From contig DAPV01000102.1 in NCBI GenBank assembly GCA_002502625.1, positions 1 through 11,598 on the forward strand: a stretch of 11,598 bases of DNA, given 5' to 3'. A program made the translations under genes and the position numbers. Below, piece after piece: positions 1 to 6,840 of this stretch. The notes beneath the pieces were generated by a model. The model saw only the letters and a program-made list of their open reading frames with translations. It was not told the DNA's origin and did no database searches. The DNA comes from Euryarchaeota archaeon UBA125 (lineage in GTDB: Archaea; Thermoplasmatota; Poseidoniia; Poseidoniales; Thalassarchaeaceae). How positions within the stretch are numbered: the stretch's first letter is position 1; each line of letters starts with the position of its first letter.

Positions 1-56
1 GAAGAAAATATACATTAATGCAAACATTTCAAATCTAAAAGGGAAGATGAATCGAT

Positions 57-800
57 ATGCAGCCTGACCCCAATGAAGACCCTTTTGCATCTGCTGCTGC
101 CGAATTTCAAGCAGCGATTCAAAATTATCAAGCAGAGACTACTAAGAAAGGGGCTGCAATTCCACCATCTCCAGTTGCATCATCTCCTGTGGAGTCTCCG
201 GGATTATCCCCTGTTCCGAATCCTTTAGAAGACAAACAGAGAAATGTTGCAGAACAAACAAACCCTCTACCTACTCCTATGCAAAACCAAGCTATACCTG
301 GCACCATACCTGGCACCATGCCTGGAACTATGCCGAGTAATATTCCTGGAACTATGCCAACTTCCCAGCCTAATCCGGTAATGTTGGCAGGACAACCTCA
401 ATCTGCAAATATGATTCCAATGGGATCGCCTATGGGAATGGCTGTTCCACCTACCACAAACGCAGTTTTGGCTCTAGTTCTGGCCATCTTAGGTTGGGTA
501 GGATGTGGAATCTGCACCTCTCTTCCTGCATTTTTTGTTGCCCAATCAGCAATCAAAACTGCATCTGCATATCCAAATCATCCCGATTCTGGAATGGCTA
601 ATGCAGCAAAATGGGTTTCATTGATCAATGTCATTCTTTCTGTTCTAGTCATTTTATTCTATGTTGTATTATTTGCGGGATTAGCAGCAAGTGGTGAATT
701 AGATGGAGGGGTGTTTTATTGTGACAACGGAGACACAATTCCTAGTGATTGGGTAAACGACGGAGACAATGATTGTGGCGACTGGTCCGATGAGCGTTAA
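57..800 (+). CDS. Two-helix membrane protein (DUF4190-like) with Pro-rich N-terminus and LDLa-like tail
   Basis: Function unknown. The 247-residue product starts with about 135 hydrophilic residues rich in Pro, Ala, Gly, Met and Thr, including six tandem tetrapeptides of the PGT type (residues 80-103). Two hydrophobic helices follow (about 136-162 and 186-211), joined by a short loop with two lysines; this pair looks like a DUF4190-type module. The acidic C-terminal tail (219-247) reads like an LDL-receptor class A repeat reduced to two cysteines (Cys222 and Cys240), with the DG..DC.D.SDE calcium-binding pattern kept. The lysines in the loop and the acidic tail suggest that both termini face outside, which would expose the LDLa-like tail; this is inference. 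There is no cleavable signal peptide. The ATG at 57 is the natural start, preceded by an AT-rich leader without a clear Shine-Dalgarno sequence. A role in the cell envelope or in surface contact is possible but not shown. Confidence 0.85.
   Translation: MQPDPNEDPFASAAAEFQAAIQNYQAETTKKGAAIPPSPVASSPVESPGLSPVPNPLEDKQRNVAEQTNPLPTPMQNQAIPGTIPGTMPGTMPSNIPGTMPTSQPNPVMLAGQPQSANMIPMGSPMGMAVPPTTNAVLALVLAILGWVGCGICTSLPAFFVAQSAIKTASAYPNHPDSGMANAAKWVSLINVILSVLVILFYVVLFAGLAASGELDGGVFYCDNGDTIPSDWVNDGDNDCGDWSDER
294..365 (+). repeat. Six 12-base in-frame repeats coding for PGT-type tetrapeptides
   Basis: Six consecutive 12-base units code for [I/M]-P-[G/S/T]-[T/N/S] inside the disordered N-terminus of the membrane protein. 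The first two units are identical at the DNA level, and the third and fifth are close variants. The unit length keeps the reading frame, so gain or loss of a copy would only lengthen or shorten the linker. The units probably arose by slippage or unequal exchange. Confidence 0.75.
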
Positions 801-812
801 TGAATACCCAAG

Positions 813-822
813 TATGAAATTA
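813..822 (+). promoter_or_regulatory. Weak TATA-like box before the E1-like/rhodanese gene
   Basis: An AT-rich stretch (tatgaaatta) is centred about 25 bases before the ATG at 843. That is where an archaeal TATA box would sit for a transcript beginning at or next to the start codon. No Shine-Dalgarno sequence precedes the ATG, which fits a leaderless message. The match to a TATA consensus is weak, so this is a suggestion only. Confidence 0.25.
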
Positions 823-842
823 ACGACTCCTTACCCCTAACC

Positions 843-1964
843 ATGTCCGACGATCGCGAGGCGCGATATGCTAGGCATCTGATGCTACCAGAATTTGGAC
901 GAAAAGGACAGGCTGCATTAGAACAATCTAAAGTTGCATGCATTGGAGCTGGAGGATTAGGCTCATCTGCACTACTCTATCTTGCTGCTGCTGGAATCGG
1001 GACTATTCGTATCATTGATGATGATGATGTTGAAATTAGTAATTTACAACGACAAGTAATCCACGGAACAAAAGATATGGGTAAAAAAAAGGTTGATTCC
1101 GCAGAAGAACGACTAAAGGATGTCAACCCATTAATCAAAATAGAAAAATTCCCTGAACGTTTAGATGGGAAAAATGCTTTAGAATTTCTCCATGGAATGG
1201 ATTTAGTCATTGATGGGACAGATAATATCCCTGCTAGATACTTACTGAATGACGCTTGCGAGATATTAGAAATTCCTTGGGTTCATGCTAGTGTTTTTCG
1301 ATATGAGGGACAATTAACTGTGTTTAATAATGGAGGAAGTGCGAATTATCGAGATCTGTTTCCAACCCCTCCCCCTGCAGGAAGTATTCCGAGTTGTTCA
1401 GAAGCTGGAGTTTTGGGGGCATTACCAGGCATCATGGGAACGATGCAAGCCATGGAAGCAATCAAAATTATTGCAAATGTTGGCGTACCACTCTCAGAGC
1501 GATTAATGATTCTAGATACTAGAAATATGAATTCCAAAATCCTGAGTTATTCAAAAGATAAAACACGGCAATCAGTTACAAAACTTGACCGACAAAACGA
1601 ATATATTGAGGCAGGGTGCGAGGTACAAGGGGAGCCCGATATGCAGTCGATGACAGTAATCAAACTCCAAGAAAGAATGGAAATTAGGCCACCATTTCTT
1701 CTCGATGTACGAAGAGCAAATGAAGAAGCAATATGTAGCATACCTGGAACCGATTTACGCGTTGAACATACACAAATTCTCCGATATCTTGATTCTATTC
1801 CGAAAGACCGCGATATTGTAGTATATTGCAGAAGTGGTATTCGCAGTATGTCTGCGATTGCTGCTCTAGCAACCAATGGATGGGATTTAGAACAATTATG
1901 GAACCTAGATGGAGGAATCCATGCTTGGTCTAGAGAAATTGACCCGTCAATGCCGCGATACTGA
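843..1964 (+). CDS. moeB: MoeB/ThiF-type E1-like adenylyltransferase with C-terminal rhodanese domain
   Basis: In this family (MoeB, MoeZ, MOCS3/Uba4, archaeal UbaA) the N-terminal domain adenylates the C-terminal Gly-Gly of a small ubiquitin-fold protein (MoaD, ThiS or SAMP type). The rhodanese domain then supplies sulfur for molybdopterin, thiamine or tRNA thiolation, or the enzyme supports protein tagging. Visible features are the ATP-binding loop GAGGLG (35-40), Arg70 in NLQRQ, the DGTDN motif (124-128), and the likely catalytic Cys185 in PSCSEAGVLG. The rhodanese domain occupies about residues 268-373, with active-site loop CRSGIR and nucleophile Cys329. The paired CxxC zinc motifs of E. 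coli MoeB are absent; the region reads LFPTPPPAG instead, as in MoeZ-like enzymes. At 373 residues it is full length for the two-domain form. Both catalytic cysteines are present, so it is probably active. The substrate protein is not encoded in this window, so the pathway cannot be fixed. The cytoplasmic location is inferred from the absence of a signal peptide or membrane helix. Confidence 0.92.
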   Translation: MSDDREARYARHLMLPEFGRKGQAALEQSKVACIGAGGLGSSALLYLAAAGIGTIRIIDDDDVEISNLQRQVIHGTKDMGKKKVDSAEERLKDVNPLIKIEKFPERLDGKNALEFLHGMDLVIDGTDNIPARYLLNDACEILEIPWVHASVFRYEGQLTVFNNGGSANYRDLFPTPPPAGSIPSCSEAGVLGALPGIMGTMQAMEAIKIIANVGVPLSERLMILDTRNMNSKILSYSKDKTRQSVTKLDRQNEYIEAGCEVQGEPDMQSMTVIKLQERMEIRPPFLLDVRRANEEAICSIPGTDLRVEHTQILRYLDSIPKDRDIVVYCRSGIRSMSAIAALATNGWDLEQLWNLDGGIHAWSREIDPSMPRY

Positions 1965-2029
1965 AAAACTGGCTTATTTCGCTCAACATGTATGCAAGGT
2001 TGAAGACTAACTTAGCAAAGATACAGTTC

Positions 2030-3007
2030 ATGCAGACGGTCCTCATCGCCGATGAACAAGATGGGCGCAGGAGTTTGTTGGCATCTAGTATCGAAAGGCA
2101 TGGCTTTGAGGTCACACGAATTAGTACTCTTCGACAATGCGAAGGAACTGCTTTAGCAACTATGCCTGATGTAGTACTAGTTGATGGGACATGGGCTACC
2201 GGGGATCCGTTGAGTTCATGCTCAAGACTTACTTCTGATCCAGAATTCGCATTGAAATCAAGAATCGTTCTACTTTCAAAGCAAGCAGATGAAGATCATT
2301 TAATGTCCGCAGCACAAGCAGGAATTTCTGAAGTAATACAAAAACCAGTAGACATGAAGATGCTGGTTGGTCAATTAACTAAGCATGCAAACAAAGTGTT
2401 TGTCCCCCCTCCTGCAGAAATTAAGAAGGCTGGGAAAAGTACAGGTGTTTTTGAAATAAATGTTACAGCAGATGAACCAGGATGGGCGTTACCAATCCTA
2501 AAGGAAGTTCTCAATGATGCTACCATTGATGAAGAATTTGTAATGAATGTACTCGGAGATTTAGAACTCGGTGGAGAAGATGTAGAACCTGAACGAGTAA
2601 TGGCAATCCTTAGAACTGCATTTGATAGACTAATTGTAGGAGCGGATCAAGAACTTTCAGAATCTGAAAATGAAGAAAAAGAAATAAAAAAAGCCGAAGT
2701 AAGTAGCAAAATGATTGAAGCAATGGAGAAACGTGCAAAGGAACTGGAAGATGAGATTGCATTATCTCTGGAAAGACTAATGATAATGCCAGATAAAGTT
2801 GCAATGATATCAGATGAGAAGGAAATGACTAGAATTGACCCAAATGCATTGGAAATGACTCGCCTAAGTTTAGAAGTAATTTCAGACCTGTTGTTTGAAC
2901 TTAGTCTACCAGGCAGAGTTGATGACACCACACTTCTAACCCAAGTACAAGATGCAGCTCAAATGGCTAGTGATGCCTTAGAGGCCATAAAAAATGACCG
3001 AGAATAG
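2030..3007 (+). CDS. Receiver-domain (REC) protein with acidic coiled-coil C-terminus
   Basis: Residues 1-120 (counted from the ATG at 2030) form a CheY-like receiver domain with the phosphorylation residues in place: acidic pair Asp8/Glu9, phosphoacceptor Asp52 in VLVDG, Ser83 in VLLSK and Lys105 in QKPVD. Residues 121-325 show no recognised output domain. They comprise an acidic, helix-rich region with a likely coiled coil (about 208-250, rich in Glu and Lys) and a helical C-terminus. There is no helix-turn-helix, GGDEF or kinase motif, so it more likely acts by protein contact than by DNA binding. No histidine kinase is in the window. An in-frame ATG at 1988 would add 14 residues, but the first receiver strand begins right after the 2030 Met (MQTVLIAD), so 2030 is preferred. 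Neither start has a clear ribosome-binding site. The partner and signal are unknown. Confidence 0.8.
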   Translation: MQTVLIADEQDGRRSLLASSIERHGFEVTRISTLRQCEGTALATMPDVVLVDGTWATGDPLSSCSRLTSDPEFALKSRIVLLSKQADEDHLMSAAQAGISEVIQKPVDMKMLVGQLTKHANKVFVPPPAEIKKAGKSTGVFEINVTADEPGWALPILKEVLNDATIDEEFVMNVLGDLELGGEDVEPERVMAILRTAFDRLIVGADQELSESENEEKEIKKAEVSSKMIEAMEKRAKELEDEIALSLERLMIMPDKVAMISDEKEMTRIDPNALEMTRLSLEVISDLLFELSLPGRVDDTTLLTQVQDAAQMASDALEAIKNDRE

Positions 3008-3044
3008 CCGAATCGTTTGAATGGCGTCTTCCATTGGTTGACGC

Positions 3045-3049
3045 GAGGG
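3045..3049 (+). promoter_or_regulatory. Possible ribosome-binding site of the fused E1 gene
   Basis: A gaggg run lies 7 bases before the ATG at 3057 and could pair with the CCTCC end of 16S rRNA. It supports the ATG at 3057 as the start. Only four or five bases match, so confidence is modest. Confidence 0.3.
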
Positions 3050-3056
3050 CAGGGGT

Positions 3057-5648
3057 ATGCAGGGCGAACTTCCTCCTATTCGTGGCGGAGAATGGCGACC
3101 TAGAAGACATCTAGACTTCTATCAGTCAATCGATTCCGAAAATGTAAGAAGAGAATTGCTTCGTTTTGGTGCTGAACGACATGATGGTCATTTACGGTTA
3201 ATCGACCATGTTTGGTCCGAGATTTACCCTAAGTCTACAAAATTAGATGGCGCAACTTTTCATGAAATATCTGAACTATTTCTTTCAAATTTAGAACAGA
3301 ATCTTGATTCTAGGAGATCGGAACCCTCACTTCAACCAATGATTGACTCAGAAGTAATCCCTAGACGTCTTGGGCACTTACACTTGAATAGAAGATTGCA
3401 GCGGTTTCTAATTGACATGAGATTATGTCTCAGAAGAATTGCGTATGCGTCTGCAGTCACAACTGAAATGAGAATGGATTGGCAACGTTGGATGCATAGA
3501 ACAAGAATTCTTGATTCTCATCTGAAAGATCTCTTCGTTAATGGGGTGGAAACTCCTGATGGAAGTAGTTTTGGAGGTAAAGGGTTCAGATCTACATGGC
3601 AAGAAGCTGTAGTCGCTTGTGCATCTGCTTTGAAGCGATCAATAGATATTCCTTCTAACGAAAGAAATACTGCTGATGTTGTTGCACCTATGATTCGTGA
3701 TGTAGGATTAGCTCTATCCATGGGGCAAACACCAACAGAAATTTTTGCTGCTCAGATGGGTAAAGCAGACTCCTACATGGACGGAGGTCATCCTGGTTCA
3801 GGTGGACGGGATTTACATATTGGGGAGTGGGAAAAAAGAGTTCTTCCACCAACCGCTCCTCTACCTATTGCATCGGCTACTCTTACCGGTGTCGCACTTG
3901 CAGCTTCGTTGTTAGAAGTGAGAAGATTCCACCTTGCTCCAGTAGGAGAAGGATGCAGTAGTTCCGGAGAATTTTGGGAAGCAATGAATCTGGCTGGAGC
4001 CAGAGGATTACCAATGGCATTCATGATTCAAAACAATCAAATTGCGCTAGACACATTTGTTACAGGGCAATCAGGGGTCGAAACTTTTGGAGATAAAGCA
4101 TTGGCTATGGGTTTCCCAGGTTGGACAATAGATGGTTCAGATCCTGTACAATTTTATTCATCAACTGCAGTTGCTAGAGAGTTTGCTCTTGGAGGTGGGG
4201 GGTCATCCCTAATACATGTTGAAACAATGAGGGGATGTGGTCATGCACATCATCATGATGATCTATATCTAGGCGCTCCTAGTGGAAATCCACCAGGATA
4301 TGTAGATCAAGATTTAATATCATATTGGGAATCTAAGGACCCATTGCCAAATCATAGACAAATCCTCTTAGATCAAGGTATAGAAGAAACTGAAATAGAA
4401 AAAATGGAATCAGAAGAAATTACATTCGTAAATTCTGCAAGAGAGGAAATGGAAAGAATGGATTGGCCAAATCCAGAGACCGTGACTAGAGGAATCACTA
4501 GTCTCCACAATGCTGATTCTCAATCATCTCGACTAAAAAGAATACAAAATCATTCCTTTTCGTCAGAAGATGGACCCGTAGAAGTAGGCATTTCAACAAT
4601 GAAATTCTCAGAAGAAAGAAGTGCATGGACTATGGCTAGAGCGATTCAAAATGGTATGATTTCTATTGCTGAGCGCTACGGAAGATCTACTGTATTCATG
4701 GGAGAAGATATGGAAGTTGCTGGTGCATTTGGCATGAATATCCCACTAAAAACTGCAGGACATGCCGATCTTCTTCTCGATATGCCATTATCTGAAGCAG
4801 CAATCATTCATTCTGCCACAGGAGCTGCTCTTGGAGGGATGCGCCCTATGGCTGAAATCCAATTTGGAGGATTTGCAGCTCTTGCAATGAATGCTTTGAT
4901 CAACAATGCAGCGCAACTTCGATGGAGGTGGGGAGCAGATGTTCCATTGACGGTTAGAATTCCCCTAGGTGCAAAAACTAGATCGGGTCCATTCCATGCA
5001 AACATGATTGAATCTTGGATGACAAATGACCCAGGTTTAGTGATTTTATTTCCCTCATGTCCTCAAGATGCATATGATTTGCTAATCGAAGGAGCCGCTC
5101 TACCAGATCCTGTAATCTTCCTAGAACATATTGGAATGTATGGTTTAAGGGGCGGACTAACTGGATGGGGAGACTCAATAAATCAAGATGTAGATACAAA
5201 AACTGTGAATCTACGAATTGATTCGAATAATAGTATAGCAGAAATTGGACGTGCTAAAACAATAAGAGGTGGTAGAGATATTACTATCGTCACATGGGGG
5301 GCTATGGTTCATATTGCTAGACATGCGGCGGAAATGGTTGCTCGAGAAGGTATAGAAACAGAGATTATTGATCTCAGAACATTGCTACCTTTCGATGCAG
5401 AAACCTGTGTAAAATCAGTGCAAAGAACTGGAAGGATGATGGTATTACAAGAATCTCAATGGAGTGGAGGATTTGGACATACAGTATCAAGCAGAATATT
5501 GGAAGAAGCATTCTGGGCCCTTGAATCTGCACCAGTAGTTGTCGGAGCTCTAGATACTCCTGTACCATTTTCACCTCCATTAGAAGATCATACAATCCCT
5601 GATGTAAACTTGGTTGTAGAACATCTTAGATTACTAATGAAAGCATAA
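3057..5648 (+). CDS. Single-chain alpha+beta E1 of a branched-chain-type 2-oxoacid dehydrogenase complex
   Basis: Thiamine-diphosphate E1 enzymes decarboxylate a 2-oxoacid and pass the acyl group to the lipoyl arm of E2, yielding acyl-CoA. Here both halves sit in one 863-residue chain. The alpha half spans about 135-430 and holds the cofactor motif GEG (297-299) ending in NN (326-327), then GHAHHHDD (395-402) at the usual phosphate-loop position. The GDG seen in most E1 alpha chains is GEG, a conservative change at a metal ligand. A polar linker (about 430-520) leads to the beta half (520-863): MGED (548-551) with the likely cofactor-activating Glu550, PLSEA (577-581), AEIQFGGF (599-606), His647, and the C-terminal transketolase domain with TIVTWGAM (743-750) and IDLRTL (771-776). 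About 130 N-terminal residues, Arg-rich and helical, precede the normal alpha start and are not recognised. Substrate choice (branched-chain, pyruvate or another 2-oxoacid) cannot be read from sequence. No E2, E3 or lipoylation gene is adjacent. An acyl-CoA dehydrogenase two genes downstream fits amino acid or acyl-CoA catabolism. Confidence 0.9.
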   Translation: MQGELPPIRGGEWRPRRHLDFYQSIDSENVRRELLRFGAERHDGHLRLIDHVWSEIYPKSTKLDGATFHEISELFLSNLEQNLDSRRSEPSLQPMIDSEVIPRRLGHLHLNRRLQRFLIDMRLCLRRIAYASAVTTEMRMDWQRWMHRTRILDSHLKDLFVNGVETPDGSSFGGKGFRSTWQEAVVACASALKRSIDIPSNERNTADVVAPMIRDVGLALSMGQTPTEIFAAQMGKADSYMDGGHPGSGGRDLHIGEWEKRVLPPTAPLPIASATLTGVALAASLLEVRRFHLAPVGEGCSSSGEFWEAMNLAGARGLPMAFMIQNNQIALDTFVTGQSGVETFGDKALAMGFPGWTIDGSDPVQFYSSTAVAREFALGGGGSSLIHVETMRGCGHAHHHDDLYLGAPSGNPPGYVDQDLISYWESKDPLPNHRQILLDQGIEETEIEKMESEEITFVNSAREEMERMDWPNPETVTRGITSLHNADSQSSRLKRIQNHSFSSEDGPVEVGISTMKFSEERSAWTMARAIQNGMISIAERYGRSTVFMGEDMEVAGAFGMNIPLKTAGHADLLLDMPLSEAAIIHSATGAALGGMRPMAEIQFGGFAALAMNALINNAAQLRWRWGADVPLTVRIPLGAKTRSGPFHANMIESWMTNDPGLVILFPSCPQDAYDLLIEGAALPDPVIFLEHIGMYGLRGGLTGWGDSINQDVDTKTVNLRIDSNNSIAEIGRAKTIRGGRDITIVTWGAMVHIARHAAEMVAREGIETEIIDLRTLLPFDAETCVKSVQRTGRMMVLQESQWSGGFGHTVSSRILEEAFWALESAPVVVGALDTPVPFSPPLEDHTIPDVNLVVEHLRLLMKA

Positions 5649-5692
5649 TTTACACCCGACATTGTCATTATCCAAAACTTTGACCGAATAAC

Positions 5693-6796
5693 ATGGAGGA
5701 GCGATTGAAGGTGTCTGGATTCAAACTTCTATCAATCCAATCATCCATTGTTCTAATGGTCGCTATAATCCCCTTTACTATGATTTCTGAGGGAATAGGT
5801 ATCAGCATAATTCTACTAATTTTATCTACAGGTCTTCTGATCAGTAGTGCAGAAACATTTGTAGATTCTGTAAAAAAGGCGGCTCGGAAATTAGGTGTTT
5901 CTGAACTTATTATTGGGTTAACTATCGTTAGTATTGGAACGTCACTACCTGAGATATTGGTAGGAGTAAACAGTTCATTGGAAGTTGCTGCTATGGGAGG
6001 TTGTACTTCTGAAATATGTCCTTCTGATTTTGCATTAGGTAACATCTATGGTTCTGTTTTAGTGCAAATTAGTCTTGTTCTTGGGATTGTAGTACTGATC
6101 CATCCTATTGAAGTGAGACCTGATTGGTTAGCAAGAGATGGCCTTCTTATGTTTCTTGCAGTGATTTTACTTACTGCACTGATACTAATTGATGCTAAAT
6201 TGGATAGATTAGAAGGAATTATTCTTTGCCTAATTTATTTATTCTATATTTTTAATCTGCTTCACCAAAGTGATAGAATTCGTGAAGATGAATTACTACT
6301 AAGTGGTACAGAATTGATTAAAGTTGAGGAAATAAATGTAAAGAAAATTTTTCTCGGAGTAATATTGGGATTGAGTCTAGCAATTTGGTCTGCATCAATA
6401 TTAGTAAATTCGGCTACTGATATAGCATCCAATCTCTCAATTCCTTCAGCATTTATCGGAGCAACAATTACTGCAATCGGAACTTCACTTCCTGAATTAG
6501 CAGTAGCACTTACTGCTGCAAAGCGTTCAAAGGGTGTAGCAATTGGAACCTTAATTGGTTCAAACATTACAGACCCATTATTGTCAATAGGAATCACAGC
6601 TATAGTATATCCAGTAACGGTTGGATCATCTGCTATTTTCTTTGCACTAATTATCCCTGCAACCGTTCTAACAACTGGTTTAAGCCTATTATTCATGTAT
6701 ACTGATTTCAAATTTCAACGTTGGGAAGGTGGCGTCTTAGTATTCTGCTATGCAATATTCGTAGGATTAATTGTGGTAGCAACTGGAATCGTCTAA
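5693..6796 (+). CDS. CaCA-family Na+/Ca2+ (cation) antiporter, YrbG/NCX-like
   Basis: An integral membrane exchanger that in this family usually expels Ca2+ in return for Na+ or H+. The 367-residue protein is strongly hydrophobic with about ten helices and the two inverted alpha-repeats of the family. Repeat 1 has GTSLPE (82-87) and GNIYGSVLVQ (116-125); repeat 2 has GTSLPE (263-268) and GTLIGSNITD (285-294). The glutamates of both SLPE motifs are ion ligands. Repeat 2 has the usual GSNxxD, but repeat 1 reads GSVLVQ, so an Asn or Asp ligand position is Gln125. Repeat 1 also carries a short extra loop with two cysteines (104 and 109). A hydrophilic loop (about 192-217) separates the halves. 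The annotated ATG is followed at once by a ggagg run, so a start at the TTG of codon 5 or the GTG of codon 7 is possible. The transported ion is inferred from the family, not proven. Confidence 0.9.
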   Translation: MEERLKVSGFKLLSIQSSIVLMVAIIPFTMISEGIGISIILLILSTGLLISSAETFVDSVKKAARKLGVSELIIGLTIVSIGTSLPEILVGVNSSLEVAAMGGCTSEICPSDFALGNIYGSVLVQISLVLGIVVLIHPIEVRPDWLARDGLLMFLAVILLTALILIDAKLDRLEGIILCLIYLFYIFNLLHQSDRIREDELLLSGTELIKVEEINVKKIFLGVILGLSLAIWSASILVNSATDIASNLSIPSAFIGATITAIGTSLPELAVALTAAKRSKGVAIGTLIGSNITDPLLSIGITAIVYPVTVGSSAIFFALIIPATVLTTGLSLLFMYTDFKFQRWEGGVLVFCYAIFVGLIVVATGIV

Positions 6797-6810
6797 TCTT
6801 CTTAGGGTGA

Positions 6811-6830
6811 AGGCTAAGTTAGGTTAGCCT
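6811..6830. promoter_or_regulatory. Perfect 7-bp inverted repeat before the acyl-CoA dehydrogenase gene
   Basis: AGGCTAA at 6811-6817 and TTAGCCT at 6824-6830 are exact reverse complements separated by six bases (gttagg). The repeat ends 10 bases before the ATG at 6841, in the 44-base gap after the antiporter gene. It could be the operator of a dimeric repressor controlling fatty-acid or acyl-CoA genes, or an mRNA hairpin that ends or tunes transcription. No T-run follows it, which argues against a simple intrinsic terminator. Confidence 0.45.
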
Positions 6831-6840
6831 ATGGCGTAGC

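Noticed and set aside
294..365. Short direct repeats considered as a CRISPR-like array
   Set aside because: The units are 12 bases long, adjacent without spacers, in frame within a gene, and no cas gene is present.
1988..2029. Longer N-terminus of the receiver protein from the ATG at 1988
   Set aside because: The 14 extra residues precede the first receiver strand, where such proteins normally begin, and no ribosome-binding site favours it; still possible.
6262..6711. 149-codon open frame antisense to the antiporter
   Set aside because: It mirrors the strongly conserved alpha-repeat 2 coding region, has no recognisable domain, and lies wholly within a well-supported gene.
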